A DNA stretch of 64,000 nt, from the NCBI RefSeq assembly GCF_936270435.1, contig NZ_OW370567.1, forward strand, positions 1 to 64,000, read 5' to 3'. Made by a program: the position numbers and the translations under genes. Below the pieces are notes generated by a model, which was not told where the DNA came from, did not search any database, and worked only from the letters and a program-made list of their open reading frames with translations. Of this stretch, positions 1-8,973 are shown one piece after another. How positions within the stretch are numbered: position 1 is the first letter of the stretch; every line of letters starts with the position of its first letter. Source of the DNA: Wolbachia endosymbiont of Oedothorax gibbosus (GTDB lineage Bacteria; Pseudomonadota; Alphaproteobacteria; Rickettsiales; Anaplasmataceae).

Positions 1-36
1 TTATCAAGAAAACTGTTATTAAATGTTTAATAAGCA

Positions 37-45
37 TGTGAATAA
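37..45 (-). promoter_or_regulatory. DnaA box
   Basis: The minus strand reads TTATTCACA, which fits TTATNCACA. It is the leftmost of three boxes in the putative origin. Confidence 0.5.
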
Positions 46-194
46 TGTCAAATTAATTTGTGAATTATTTGTTGATATAAAATACCAACAGCTGATTAAC
101 AACTTTTTCAACAACATATACATAGTTAAGTAACAATGCATGATGGCAAAATGTTTTCCATAAAAGAAAATTACTAACATTCTAAACATCTTAC

Positions 195-203
195 TTATAC
201 ACA
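195..203 (+). promoter_or_regulatory. DnaA box
   Basis: The plus strand reads TTATACACA, fitting TTATNCACA, inside the AT-rich region upstream of hemE. Confidence 0.5.
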
Positions 204-249
204 CAAATAATAACAGAAAATCAATAGTATATAAAAGTTATTAACATAT

Positions 250-258
250 TTATCCACA
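250..258 (+). promoter_or_regulatory. DnaA box (perfect)
   Basis: The plus strand reads TTATCCACA, the high-affinity DnaA box, 105 bases before the hemE start. Confidence 0.6.
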
Positions 259-363
259 AGTTGAACAACGCCAATTTTTACTGAATTTTAAGTTAGTAAC
301 AAGTTGTTGATAGAACTATTATTACTACTATACTTTAATATACAGAAGAATAAATAAAATAGA

Positions 364-1380
364 TTGGAAAGCAGCAAAACAACAATAGTAAAAGTTATCA
401 AGCAAAATGAGCCAGGTGAAAGAGTGCCTATTTGGCTAATGCGTCAGGCTGGCAGGTCTCTTCCTGAGTACCGCAAAGCAGTGGAAAATATGAATAATTT
501 TATGGAGATATGCTACAGCACAGATTTAGTGACAGAATTGACATTACAGCCAGTGACAAGATTTGACGTGGATGCGGCGATAATTTTTTCAGACATTTTA
601 ATAATAGCTGACGTTTTGGGTTGTGACGTGAATTTCCTGCGCAATGTGGGCCCGAGAATAAAACCTATAAAGAATCCTAAAGAATTGAAAAGTCCACAAG
701 ACATTGAAGCTAAAATTTTACCAATTCTAAACGCTATAAAGAAAGTCAGAAGTCAGCTATCAGAAAAAAAGCCTCTTATAGGATTTGCTGGTGGCCCATG
801 GACAGTAGCTTCATATATCATAGAAGGTGGAAGCAGCAAAACTTTTTCCAAAGTATTAAATTTTTACCCTTCGTATTTGAAGGAAATAATTGAACGAATA
901 ACGGAAGCAACGATTATTTATCTAATTAAACAGATAGAATTTGGAGCAGATGTTATTCAGCTATTTGACAGTAATGCTGGTGCATTATCGGAACCGTTGT
1001 TTAAAGAATATGTTATTGAACCAACAAAGAGAATTGTTTTGGCAATAAAGGATAGATTTCCTGATTTTCCAATAATAGGTTTTCCAAGGTCTGCTAGAAA
1101 TCTTTATAAGGATTACTGCGAGCAAACAGGTGTATCTGCAATAAGTATAGATTATAATGTTCCAATAGAATGGGCGAAAGCGAATCTAAAAATCCCTCTA
1201 CAAGGAAATCTTGATCCTAATCTTTTAGCCTATAATAAAATGGAAGCAATAAAAGAGGCAAAACGTATAATAGATTGCTTTAGAGGCTTGCCTTTCATAT
1301 TTAATCTTGGACATGGAGTACTCCCTGATACCCCAGTTGAAAATATTGCTGAGTTAGTGGCTTTTGTAAGAAATTACTAA
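364..1380 (+). CDS. hemE: uroporphyrinogen decarboxylase HemE
   Basis: A 338-residue cytosolic enzyme of haem synthesis that decarboxylates the four acetate side chains of uroporphyrinogen III to give coproporphyrinogen III. The N-terminal signature [15 protein letters not shown] carries the substrate-binding arginines, and [17 protein letters not shown] follows in mid-protein. Length matches the family. Translation must start at TTG (364), because this is the first start giving the conserved N-terminus and no ATG lies just upstream. The gene sits beside the putative oriC, the same neighbourhood as in Caulobacter, and would be copied co-directionally with the fork. A second haem gene, hemD, lies far away at 39082-39789. 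Confidence 0.96.
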   Translation: MESSKTTIVKVIKQNEPGERVPIWLMRQAGRSLPEYRKAVENMNNFMEICYSTDLVTELTLQPVTRFDVDAAIIFSDILIIADVLGCDVNFLRNVGPRIKPIKNPKELKSPQDIEAKILPILNAIKKVRSQLSEKKPLIGFAGGPWTVASYIIEGGSSKTFSKVLNFYPSYLKEIIERITEATIIYLIKQIEFGADVIQLFDSNAGALSEPLFKEYVIEPTKRIVLAIKDRFPDFPIIGFPRSARNLYKDYCEQTGVSAISIDYNVPIEWAKANLKIPLQGNLDPNLLAYNKMEAIKEAKRIIDCFRGLPFIFNLGHGVLPDTPVENIAELVAFVRNY

Positions 1381-1409
1381 AACCCCTACATGAAAAGCCT
1401 TTATTGTGG

Positions 1410-1846
1410 TGAAACGAAAAAAATCCCTTTACAAACTCCTTCAACCCCCTTATCATGAAACTGAAGGTATTCAGTTATCTTCATCTGTGCAGATTAAACA
1501 GCAAGAAAACAACGTAGTTGGCGTCTTATTTTTAATTTTTTGCACTATGTGCACCTTATGTCTTCACAGTATTGCTAGCTATATAAGCTGAAACGCGCTG
1601 TTTAAGACAGTATAGTACGCCAATTTGCAGGATTAGAGAGTGAACACTAATTACCACGGGGTTTCTTTTGCCTTTTTTTCTGCTTAGTAAATTTCTTAAA
1701 CATTTTAGCTAAGGTGAGTTGCACTTAAAAGCAGCTAAATTGCAGTGTTTAAGACTTAAAAAACGCCAAATACTGAAAATAGACAATGACCAGGGCTTCT
1801 TTTGCCTTTTTTTCCGTTTGGTGAATTTCTTAATGTTTACACGGAA
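1410..1846 (+). repeat. promoter-led dispersed repeat, copy 1
   Basis: The first of five long copies (others at about 6951, 17830, 28189 and 50905, all on the plus strand). Shared blocks include a GTGCAGATTAAAC motif, a GCACTATGTGC inverted repeat, CGCGCTGTTTAAGACAG, and a late AGGGC-TTCTTTT-GCCTTTTTTT hairpin with a T tract (1792-1813). A 61-codon reading frame at 1406-1591 is not kept in the other copies, so I do not call a protein. Together with the promoter at 1428-1456 this resembles a unit making an RNA of about 350 nt. Confidence 0.85.
1428..1456 (+). promoter_or_regulatory. sigma70-type promoter of repeat copy 1
   Basis: TTTACA (1428-1433), a 17-base spacer and TATCAT (1451-1456). 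The other four copies have TTGACA at the same place with the identical 17-base spacing. Confidence 0.55.
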
Positions 1847-1857
1847 GGTAGCGCGTG

Positions 1858-2056
1858 ACGCTGGAATCCAGTTTTCCATATAATCTCATCGAAAACGTTT
1901 TTCTATGCTAGTTTACAAGCAACCTTTTCTGGATCCCAGTGTCGGCTACTTGGATGACACCATTCTTTCTTCTGGATCCAAGTAGTCAAGCTACTTTGAT
2001 GACAGGAGAAGGTACTTGGATGACAAGAAGAGAGCACTGGAGTGACAGTAAACCTA
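1858..2056. repeat. cluster of Wolbachia-type palindromic repeats
   Basis: Several imperfect palindromes built from GGATCCCAGTG / CACTGGGATGACA variants, for example at 1928-1961 and 1970-2005, where the variant reads CCAAGTAGTCAAGCTACTT. The variant block around 1960-2006 recurs almost unchanged at 18430-18487. No gene is visible between the repeat and aspC. Confidence 0.8.
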
Positions 2057-2152
2057 AAAACTATTTGCCTTTTTTTACCTTATGTAAAATAATAAAATTC
2101 CTAGCTTTTTTGTTATACAGGGTTTATCATTTGAATTTAGCTTCAGTAAGAT

Positions 2153-3346
2153 ATGTCAGACCTTGCAGAAAGAATGTCCCTAATAAAACCTTCACCTACG
2201 ATTACTGTAACTGATAAGGCAAATAAGTTGAAAAATGAAGGAAAAAAAATCTGTGTTTTAGCTGCAGGAGAGCCAGATTTTGATACTCCAGATCATATAA
2301 AAAAAGCAGCTATTCAAGCAATAAATGAAGGCAAAACTAAATATACTGCTGTTGATGGAACGCGTGAGCTGAAAGAAGCAATAATTAATAAGTTAAGAAA
2401 GGATAATAACCTCGAGTACACGCTTAACCAAATCTGTGTTGGCACTGGTGCTAAGCAGGTGTTATTCAATTTGTTCATGTCAACAATTAACTCTGGAGAT
2501 GAAGTTATTATTCCAGCTCCTTACTGGGTTTCATATGTTGATATGGTAAATCTTTTTGGGGGCTTACCAGTTGTAGTGGAATGCAAACAAAATTTTAAAC
2601 TGACAGCGGAATTATTGAAAAGCAATATAACTAAAAAAACTAAATGGTTAATTCTTAATTCACCAAACAATCCTGCAGGAGTTGTGTACACGTATAGTGA
2701 ATTAAAAGACATAGCACAAATATTGCTTGAATATCCACATGTGAATGTCGTTACAGATGATATTTATGAGCATATAATATACGACGAAAAGTTTTTTACT
2801 ATCGCTCAGGTTGAGCCAAAGCTTTACGACAGAGTTTTTGTGGTCAATGGAGTGTCAAAAGCATATGCAATGACAGGCTGGAGAATAGGGTATATTGCAG
2901 GTAGAAGTGATGTAGTAAAAGCTATTTCTACACTGCAGTCTCAGAGCACTTCTAACCCAAATTCGATAGCACAAGCAGCAGCAGCAGCAGCATTAAACGG
3001 TGACCATAGTTTTTTGAAAGAAAGAACAAGGATTTTTAAAAGTCGTAGAGATTTTATGGTGAAAAAGCTAAATTCTGTCCCGGGATTATCAGCATCTGTT
3101 CCACAAGGTGCGTTCTATTTATTTGTCTCATGTGAAGGATTGCTCAGTAAAAGCACAAAAAGTGGTAAGATAATAAATAACGATTTAGATTTCACTGAGT
3201 ACTTGTTGGAAGATTATTTAGTTGCTGTAATTCCAGGAATTGCATTTGGTCTAGAAAATTTTATCAGAATTTCTTATGCAACTTCTCAGGAACAATTAGA
3301 AATTGGATGTGATAGTATTACTAAAGCGTGCCAGGAGTTAAAATGA
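2153..3346 (+). CDS. aspC: aspartate aminotransferase (PLP class I/II)
   Basis: A 397-residue fold-type I aminotransferase that interconverts aspartate/oxaloacetate and glutamate/2-oxoglutarate in the cytosol. The PLP lysine is K236 in VSKAYAMTGWRIGY. The NSPNNPAG motif (about 169-176) and the GAGEPDF-like AAGEPDF near residue 40 are typical of the aspartate/prephenate transaminase (I-gamma) subgroup found across Alphaproteobacteria. The ATG at 2153 gives the normal N-terminus. It follows a palindrome cluster and converges with the hypothetical gene at 3400. Substrate specificity cannot be read from sequence. Confidence 0.92.
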   Translation: MSDLAERMSLIKPSPTITVTDKANKLKNEGKKICVLAAGEPDFDTPDHIKKAAIQAINEGKTKYTAVDGTRELKEAIINKLRKDNNLEYTLNQICVGTGAKQVLFNLFMSTINSGDEVIIPAPYWVSYVDMVNLFGGLPVVVECKQNFKLTAELLKSNITKKTKWLILNSPNNPAGVVYTYSELKDIAQILLEYPHVNVVTDDIYEHIIYDEKFFTIAQVEPKLYDRVFVVNGVSKAYAMTGWRIGYIAGRSDVVKAISTLQSQSTSNPNSIAQAAAAAALNGDHSFLKERTRIFKSRRDFMVKKLNSVPGLSASVPQGAFYLFVSCEGLLSKSTKSGKIINNDLDFTEYLLEDYLVAVIPGIAFGLENFIRISYATSQEQLEIGCDSITKACQELK

Positions 3347-3399
3347 AATAGACTATCCATAAATCACCCATTTCACCGCGTTAAAAATATTCACTAAGG

Positions 3400-3888
3400 T
3401 TATCTTGAATGTTCTAACTTGTATTTTTCTATGGAAGGCGTTTTTATTGAGTGAGCAAGTGTCTTTCTAATATTAAATTCCTCATTTTTTTCATTTCGTT
3501 GCAGTAAGTTAACGTTATTTGTTTTATTTACTAAATCTTTCCCTTTCTCCAGAGTCTTTAAATCACTTTCGTTAATGTGATGTTCATTGTAAAATTCTGC
3601 AACAATTTCTTTTCTTTTCGGGTGAGTATTTAAAAATTCCGACACCTGATGTTTAGCAACAGCTTGAATAAATTTCTTATTAAATCTTGAATCGTTATAT
3701 AGATTTTCCAAACTTTTGTCATAATGTTTTGCTTCGTTTATAGTGAGTTTTATTATCTCTTCTATGCCACTTAGAAGTTCCCTATACAATTTGTCATATC
3801 TATTGCCTGACACATGTGTAGCGAATGTTTGTTCAATGTATTTTGTTATGTAATTTTGCAATGTATTATCTATTGTGCTTATGTTCAT
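3400..3888 (-). CDS. hypothetical helical protein
   Basis: A protein of 162 residues that I do not recognise. It is charged, predicted mostly helical, and has no signal peptide or membrane segment. The ATG at 3888 is preferred over the TTG one codon earlier because GAGG stands seven bases upstream of it. It converges with aspC and leaves only about 50 bases between the two stops. Base use is like its neighbours. It may be a Wolbachia-restricted protein. Confidence 0.6.
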   Translation of the reverse strand: MNISTIDNTLQNYITKYIEQTFATHVSGNRYDKLYRELLSGIEEIIKLTINEAKHYDKSLENLYNDSRFNKKFIQAVAKHQVSEFLNTHPKRKEIVAEFYNEHHINESDLKTLEKGKDLVNKTNNVNLLQRNEKNEEFNIRKTLAHSIKTPSIEKYKLEHSR

Positions 3889-4030
3889 CAACCTACCTCA
3901 ATGTTATATTAACTATTTTACATGTAGAAAGGTTAATATTGAGTTAATAAGATACTTCTGAAGTCAAATTTTACTAAAAATTATATTATTTAAAGTATAA
4001 TCTATCAGCGTAAAATAAAACGTAAATAAA

Positions 4031-4192
4031 ATGAACCTTATAACAAAAATAAAGCTTAAAGTAAAGATAAATAAAGGTAAAATCATAAATATACTTATTG
4101 TTTGTGGTGTAATTTTTTTCATATACCTTATTCATGAGCCAGTTATAGACATGGTAGAAAAAATTGTAAGTAAAATAAAAGGTCTCTTTTAA
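4031..4192 (+). CDS. small single-pass membrane protein
   Basis: A 53-codon plus-strand frame encoding a basic N-terminus (MNLITKIKLKVKINKGK), one hydrophobic helix (about residues 18-33, IINILIVCGVIFFIYL) and a short amphipathic basic tail. A perfect -10 hexamer TATAAT lies at 3996-4001, though the -35 is weak and there is no strong ribosome-binding site. The positive-inside pattern favours a cytoplasmic N-terminus. The opposite strand is also open (3986-4201), but its product is aromatic-rich noise. Function unknown. Confidence 0.5.
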   Translation: MNLITKIKLKVKINKGKIINILIVCGVIFFIYLIHEPVIDMVEKIVSKIKGLF

Positions 4193-4380
4193 AAATTGCA
4201 AAAGTAGAATAGACTTTTTACATTACCTTCTGCCATACCAATCTGGGATCTAGAAGATTTAGTTAATATGTATAGTTGCTTACGCTAGTTATCTATATTA
4301 AATTTCAATAAATCAAAATAAATGTTTATTTTGTTTTTTATAACTAAAGTATATATAATCCTAAATTTTAGCTGAGATTC

Positions 4381-5595
4381 ATGTTGCAGAGGAATTTTTT
4401 AATCTGGTTGTTGGCGTCACTGTTTTATGCATACCAATATATATTACGCGTAATCCCAAACATACTTGCACCTGAATTAATAACAAAATTTAACATAAGT
4501 ATTACAGACGTTGGTCAATTTGGTGGCCTGTATTATATAGGCTATACGCTTGCTCACATACCTGTTGGTCTTGCCCTTGATAGATTTGGGCCAAAGTTTG
4601 TTTTACCTGCATGTATTGTCTTAACATTTACCGGAACATTACCGCTTATATGCTTTGATGAGTGGAGTTATTCAATAATTGGAAGAATAATCGTTGGAGT
4701 TGGTTCATCTGCTTCAGCAATTGGGCTCTTTAAAGTTGCAAGCATGTATTTTGCACAAGAAAAATCGGCAAGAATGGCAAGTTTATCCATAATTATAGGA
4801 GTGTTGGGGGGGATATGTGGCGGATTACCGTTAGACTTCTTACTCAATAAATTTGGCTGGAATTATGTTATCTATACCTTCTCAGCATTCGGGTGTTTAC
4901 TTGCTCTGTTGCTGTTCTTAGTAACGCCTGAAAGCAATACTCAACAGGAAAAAGTTAGCATTAGAGACTTAAAAAACATACTTCTCAACAAGCATATTAT
5001 TCTAATTAGCTTTTTTGGTGGACTCATGGTCGGTCCAATGCAAGGTTTTGCCGATGGTTGGGCGAAAGCATTCTTTTTTGAAGTATATAAAATGAATGAA
5101 GACTTGGCATCTTCTCTCTCTTCCGTAATATTGATAGGAATGTTAACAGGATCATTCTCTTTGGCTTATTTATTGGAAAAATATAAAAATAAGCATTATG
5201 AAGTAATAATTGCATGCTCATTTGCAATGATCGCCGGTTTTTTATTACTTTTTACTCAGATTGGTGGCTTGTATGTTGTATTACCTACGCTTTTTATTAT
5301 TGGTTTCGCATCTGGATATCAAGTAGTTACAATTTATAAAGCACTAAGTTATGTAAATAATAACTTGGTAGGCTTGGCCACAGCTGTGTCAAACATGATA
5401 GTCATGGTTTTTGGCTATTTTTTTCACACTGGGATCGCAAAAATAATAGATTTGTATTGGGATAAGACAGTGATACAAGGGAATCCTGTGTATGGCGCTG
5501 AATTGCTGATAAAAGCAACATCAGTTATTCCTGTATGTTTGCTAATAGCTGTTTTTGGGCTCTTATGGTTAAAAAAGCAGGACAAGCAGTCTTAA
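4381..5595 (+). CDS. MFS transporter
   Basis: A 404-residue polytopic inner-membrane protein with about 12 hydrophobic segments. The loop 2-3 motif characteristic of the major facilitator superfamily is visible as GLALDRFGPKFVLP (about residues 64-77), and GRIIVGVGSSASAIGLFK follows in helix 4. It is probably a proton-coupled carrier for a small organic solute. Rickettsiales carry many such paralogues, often labelled proline/betaine or metabolite transporters, and the substrate here cannot be assigned. It lies 40 bases before glyA, possibly co-transcribed. Confidence 0.85.
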   Translation: MLQRNFLIWLLASLFYAYQYILRVIPNILAPELITKFNISITDVGQFGGLYYIGYTLAHIPVGLALDRFGPKFVLPACIVLTFTGTLPLICFDEWSYSIIGRIIVGVGSSASAIGLFKVASMYFAQEKSARMASLSIIIGVLGGICGGLPLDFLLNKFGWNYVIYTFSAFGCLLALLLFLVTPESNTQQEKVSIRDLKNILLNKHIILISFFGGLMVGPMQGFADGWAKAFFFEVYKMNEDLASSLSSVILIGMLTGSFSLAYLLEKYKNKHYEVIIACSFAMIAGFLLLFTQIGGLYVVLPTLFIIGFASGYQVVTIYKALSYVNNNLVGLATAVSNMIVMVFGYFFHTGIAKIIDLYWDKTVIQGNPVYGAELLIKATSVIPVCLLIAVFGLLWLKKQDKQS

Positions 5596-5635
5596 AATTG
5601 CTTGTGCATTTTAAAATTAAAGCGAGGTTTGATCT

Positions 5636-6913
5636 ATGATGAGTATTTTAAAAAAAATCTGTGGCTCTAAAAATGATTTAAAATCCTTTGATAATGAAGT
5701 TTATCAATCTATAGAAAAAGAATTGCAACGCCAAAAGTCACAATTGCAATTAATTGCATCGGAAAATTTTGCAAGCAAAGCGGTAATGGAGGCACAAGGC
5801 TCTTTTCTGACTAATAAATATGCAGAAGGTTATCCAGGCAGAAGATATTACTGTGGCTGTGAGCATGTGGACAAAGTTGAAAGTCTGGCTATAGAAAGAC
5901 TTTGTAAGTTGTTTGGTGTAAAGTTTGCAAATGTTCAACCTCACTCTGGTTCTCAGGCAAATCAAGCAGTGTTTGCTTCACTGCTTACTCCAGGCGATAC
6001 AATACTTGGATTGTCACTGAATTGCGGTGGGCATCTAACTCATGGTGCGGCACCAAGCCTTTCTGGTAAATGGTTTAAGTCGATTCAATATACAGTAAAT
6101 AAAGACACTTATCTGCTCAATATGGATGAGATAGAAAAGCTGGCGCTGGAGCATAAACCAAAATTGATCATAGCTGGTGCTTCTGCTTATCCAAGAAAAA
6201 TGGACTTCAAACGCTTTCGCGAAATTGCAGATAAAGTTGGTGCTTATTTGCTTGCAGACATTGCTCACTATGCAGGGCTCATTGCAGCGGGCGAATATCC
6301 ATCCCCTGCTGAATATGCGCATGTTATGACTTCCACAACTCACAAAACTTTGCGTGGTCCTCGTGGTGGAATAGTGATGACCAATGATGAAGCATTACAC
6401 AAGAAAATTCAATCTGCAGTTTTTCCAGGATTGCAGGGTGGGCCACTTATGCATGTGATAGCTGCAAAAGCTGTTGCATTTAAAGAAGCATTAGCGCCAG
6501 AATTTAAAACTTATAGCAAGAAAGTCGTGGAAAATGCGAAAATACTAGCTCAAGAATTGCAAAAGCATGGACTTGACATTATAGCCGGTGGCACTGACTC
6601 TCATATAGTGCTAGTTGACTTAAGATCGCAGAAATTAACTGGAAAAGACGTTGTAGATAGTCTTGAGAGGGCTGGCATTACCTGCAATAAAAACTCTGTG
6701 CCATTTGACACAGAAAAGCCAACCATCACTTCAGGGCTCCGTTTCGGCACCGCTGCTGAGACAACACGCGGACTTGAGGCAGAAAATTTTAAAGAGATAG
6801 CTAGTCTAATAAATGAAGTAATTCAAGGATTAATCAGCGGAAATAGCTCAAGTGTCGAAAAAGCAGTAAAAACTAAAGTTGAAAGGATTTGTAGTAATTT
6901 TCCTATTTATTAA
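5636..6913 (+). CDS. glyA: serine hydroxymethyltransferase GlyA
   Basis: A 425-residue PLP enzyme that converts serine and tetrahydrofolate to glycine and 5,10-methylene-tetrahydrofolate, feeding thymidylate and purine synthesis. The PLP lysine lies in [13 protein letters not shown], and GSQANQAVF and [13 protein letters not shown] are typical of the family. GAGG nine bases upstream supports the ATG at 5636. It may be read with the MFS gene. It shares the folate theme with folC at the window end. Confidence 0.97.
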   Translation: MMSILKKICGSKNDLKSFDNEVYQSIEKELQRQKSQLQLIASENFASKAVMEAQGSFLTNKYAEGYPGRRYYCGCEHVDKVESLAIERLCKLFGVKFANVQPHSGSQANQAVFASLLTPGDTILGLSLNCGGHLTHGAAPSLSGKWFKSIQYTVNKDTYLLNMDEIEKLALEHKPKLIIAGASAYPRKMDFKRFREIADKVGAYLLADIAHYAGLIAAGEYPSPAEYAHVMTSTTHKTLRGPRGGIVMTNDEALHKKIQSAVFPGLQGGPLMHVIAAKAVAFKEALAPEFKTYSKKVVENAKILAQELQKHGLDIIAGGTDSHIVLVDLRSQKLTGKDVVDSLERAGITCNKNSVPFDTEKPTITSGLRFGTAAETTRGLEAENFKEIASLINEVIQGLISGNSSSVEKAVKTKVERICSNFPIY

Positions 6914-6950
6914 TTTATGTGACATCATCCAAGTAGCTCATAGAAACAGA

Positions 6951-7410
6951 TTAAACGAAAAAACTTACTTGACACCCTTCGCCAGTCCTCTTATCATAAA
7001 ACTGAAGGTATTTTGTTATCTTCATCTGTGCAGATTAAACAGCAAGAAAACAACGTAGTTGGCGTCTTATTTTTAATTTTTTGCACTATGTGCACCTTAT
7101 GTCTTCACAACATTTCTGGGTTTTTACCCACACAAGCTGAAACGCGCTGTTTAAGACAGTATAGTACGCCAATTTGCAGGATTAGGAAGTGAACACTAAT
7201 TACCACGGGGTTTCTTTTGCCTTTTTTTCTGCTTAGTAAATTTCTTAAACATTTTAGCTAAGGTTAGTTGCACTTAAAAGCAGCTAAATTGCAGCGTTTA
7301 AGACTTAAAAAACGCCAAATACTGAAAATAGACAATGACCAGGGCTTCTTTTGCCTTTTTTTTCATTTGGTGAATTTCTTAATATTTATGGCTAAAAGAG
7401 CCCAAGAGAG
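6951..7410 (+). repeat. promoter-led dispersed repeat, copy 2
   Basis: The same unit as at 1410, on the same strand, and close in sequence to copies 1 and 5. It ends with the T-tract hairpin and a GGCTAAAAGAGCCCAAGAG tail that recurs in copy 4. An 87-codon frame at 7268-7531 begins in the repeat and ends in palindromes; it is unlikely to be a real gene. Confidence 0.85.
6969..6997 (+). promoter_or_regulatory. sigma70-type promoter of repeat copy 2
   Basis: TTGACA (6969-6974), 17-base spacer, TATCAT (6992-6997). Confidence 0.6.
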
Positions 7411-7414
7411 GTCA

Positions 7415-7645
7415 GCGCGTGACGCTGGAATCCAGTTTTTGGCAGTTTCATTGAAAATGTTGTATAGTATGCTTGTTTACAGTCAAAATCCTGGATCCCA
7501 GTGCCCCCTATGGTGTCATCCCAGTGCTTGACACTGGGATCTAGTCTTTATTATGCAGCCACTTATTTAACAGTTAAGTTTTCTGGATCCAAGTAGTCAG
7601 GGCACTGGGATGACAGAAGAAGGAGGCACTGGGATCTAGTTCTCT
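7415..7645. repeat. cluster of palindromic repeats
   Basis: Several GGATCCCAGTG / CACTGGGATGACA palindromes separated by spacers that also recur elsewhere, for example the segment with GAAAATGTTGTATAGTATGC, found again near 58600. Confidence 0.8.
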
Positions 7646-7654
7646 AATTGCACA

Positions 7655-8533
7655 TAAGTCAACAATAATTTTTACACAAATCAAAATAGCATATTTCCTC
7701 CATAATCTTTAATAATTTTACATAGATTAAGTAGCATGCTTCCATGGTTCTCTCCGCGGTCTGATATGACAACAAATTTGTCAAGCCGCATTATACTTGT
7801 TAGGCGGAAGTGGACGGCAACATGTTTTTAACGAAGTCTAAAAGCTTCACCCAACGGTCTTGCTTATCCCTTCCATCGGCATTACTACCTTGAGTAAAAT
7901 TTATGCTCCTCCTACATTTTCTAATAACAAAATTCTGTTTTATTGACTAACATTCTATGCATAATTACAGCTAATTTTCTTGCTACTGCTACAATTGCTT
8001 TTTTCATCCCTTTTTTCTTCGCAACCCAGCTTCTCAACTTAAAATTTTTCCGACTGATTGTAAGTAAGACTTGTGCTGCTTCGTACAACACATTCCTACA
8101 TTCTACTGGTCCCATTTTTGATATACTTCCATGCCGATCAATCTCTCCAGAAGCGTACTGTCTTGGGCTCAATCCCATATAGGCTCCAACTGCATAAGAT
8201 GTTTCAAACCTATATGCATCATCTATTGCAGCTTTGTATGTCATTGCTACTATAATACCAACTCCTGGAACAGTAGTTAACAATTTGCAATCTTCATCTT
8301 TTTTGCCTTGTTCTGAAAGTATTTTGTCAAGCTTCCTTATTGACTCTTCTATTGCTTCCAAACTGCAAACTAATGCTTCTATTGAACTCCTACTGATTTC
8401 ATCCAAATTATTTATTGCCTCTTGTATTCTTAAAGCAAAAGTTTCAAATTTTGATCCTTTACCAAGCTTTATTCCATGTATCTTCAATAACCCTCTTATT
8501 GTTCCGACAATTTGCTGTTTGCTGCATATTATA
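7655..8533 (-). mobile_element. IS110-family remnant
   Basis: The 3' part of an IS110-type element: the transposase C-terminal half (7921-8533) plus about 260 bases of downstream non-coding sequence. The N-terminal catalytic half is missing and IS630 copy 1 sits at the break. Non-coding ends of this family encode bridge RNAs in active elements, but none can be confirmed here. Confidence 0.7.
7921..8533 (-). pseudogene. IS110 transposase, C-terminal fragment
   Basis: About 200 residues with the Transposase_20 (IS116/IS110/IS902) helix-hairpin region VPGVGIIVAMTYKAAIDDA and the GAYMGLSPRQYASGE block. The N-terminal DEDD (RuvC-like) domain is gone, so it cannot transpose. The open frame extends to 8544, where its first residues MKST come from the end of IS630, an accidental fusion. 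Confidence 0.8.
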
Positions 8534-8580
8534 GTACTTTTCATAATAGTCCAAATAAGGTAAAATAAGGATTTGTAGTA

Positions 8581-8973
8581 GTGAAGGTAGGTATGCCAGC
8601 AGCATATAGTTATGACTTAAGGAAAAAAGCAATGGAAGCTCTAGACGAGGGAGAAAGCAGAGAAACAGTGGCAGCAAGATTTAAAATTGGACGAACTACT
8701 TTGTGGGAGTGGCAGCAAAGAAGAAAAGAAACAGGTGACTTTCAATCAAAAAAACTTGGAAATGGAGGTTACAATCACAAAATTACCGACTGGGATGCCT
8801 TTGCTAAATTTGCCAGAGAAAACGGAGGAAAGACTCTATTGGAAATGGCTAAACTTTGGAGCAACGTTAGTATCCAAACTATCCACCGAGCCCTGAAAAA
8901 AATTGGATTTACACGCAAAAAAAGACCTATGGGTACAAGGAAAGAAGCGAAGAAAAACGTGCTAAATTCTTGA
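8581..8973 (+). CDS. IS630 transposase, first reading frame
   Basis: 130 residues with the N-terminal helix-turn-helix DNA-binding region (LRKKAMEALDEGESRETVAA, then FKIGRTTLWEWQQRR) and a second winged-helix part. It overlaps the second frame by four bases. In this family the two parts are joined by a -1 frameshift to form the full transposase, and the overlap region here is A-rich (GAAGAAAAACG). Confidence 0.85.
   Translation: MKVGMPAAYSYDLRKKAMEALDEGESRETVAARFKIGRTTLWEWQQRRKETGDFQSKKLGNGGYNHKITDWDAFAKFARENGGKTLLEMAKLWSNVSIQTIHRALKKIGFTRKKRPMGTRKEAKKNVLNS

Larger units (their letters stand above)
1..363. other. putative chromosomal replication origin (oriC) region
   Basis: The stretch upstream of hemE has no convincing gene and is extremely AT-rich, with many A/T runs that would melt easily. 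It holds at least three 9-mers fitting the DnaA-box consensus TTATNCACA, at 37-45 on the minus strand and at 195-203 and 250-258 on the plus strand; the last is the perfect box TTATCCACA. A near-match lies at 59-67. In Caulobacter and in Wolbachia the origin has been placed next to hemE, which is established knowledge. The region may continue to the left of the window. Function as an origin is inferred from position and boxes. Confidence 0.72.

Noticed and set aside
1406..1591. 61-codon frame in repeat copy 1 (and 60-90 codon frames in copies 2 and 5)
   Set aside because: The frames are not kept between copies of the same repeat and have no ribosome-binding site; the conserved parts are promoter and hairpins.
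1858..2056. CRISPR-like arrays in the palindromic clusters
   Set aside because: The units are palindromes with irregular spacing and recurring spacers, not direct repeats with unique spacers, and no cas gene is present.
3986..4201. 71-codon minus-strand frame
   Set aside because: Composition is Tyr/Phe-rich low complexity; the opposite strand has a more credible small membrane protein.
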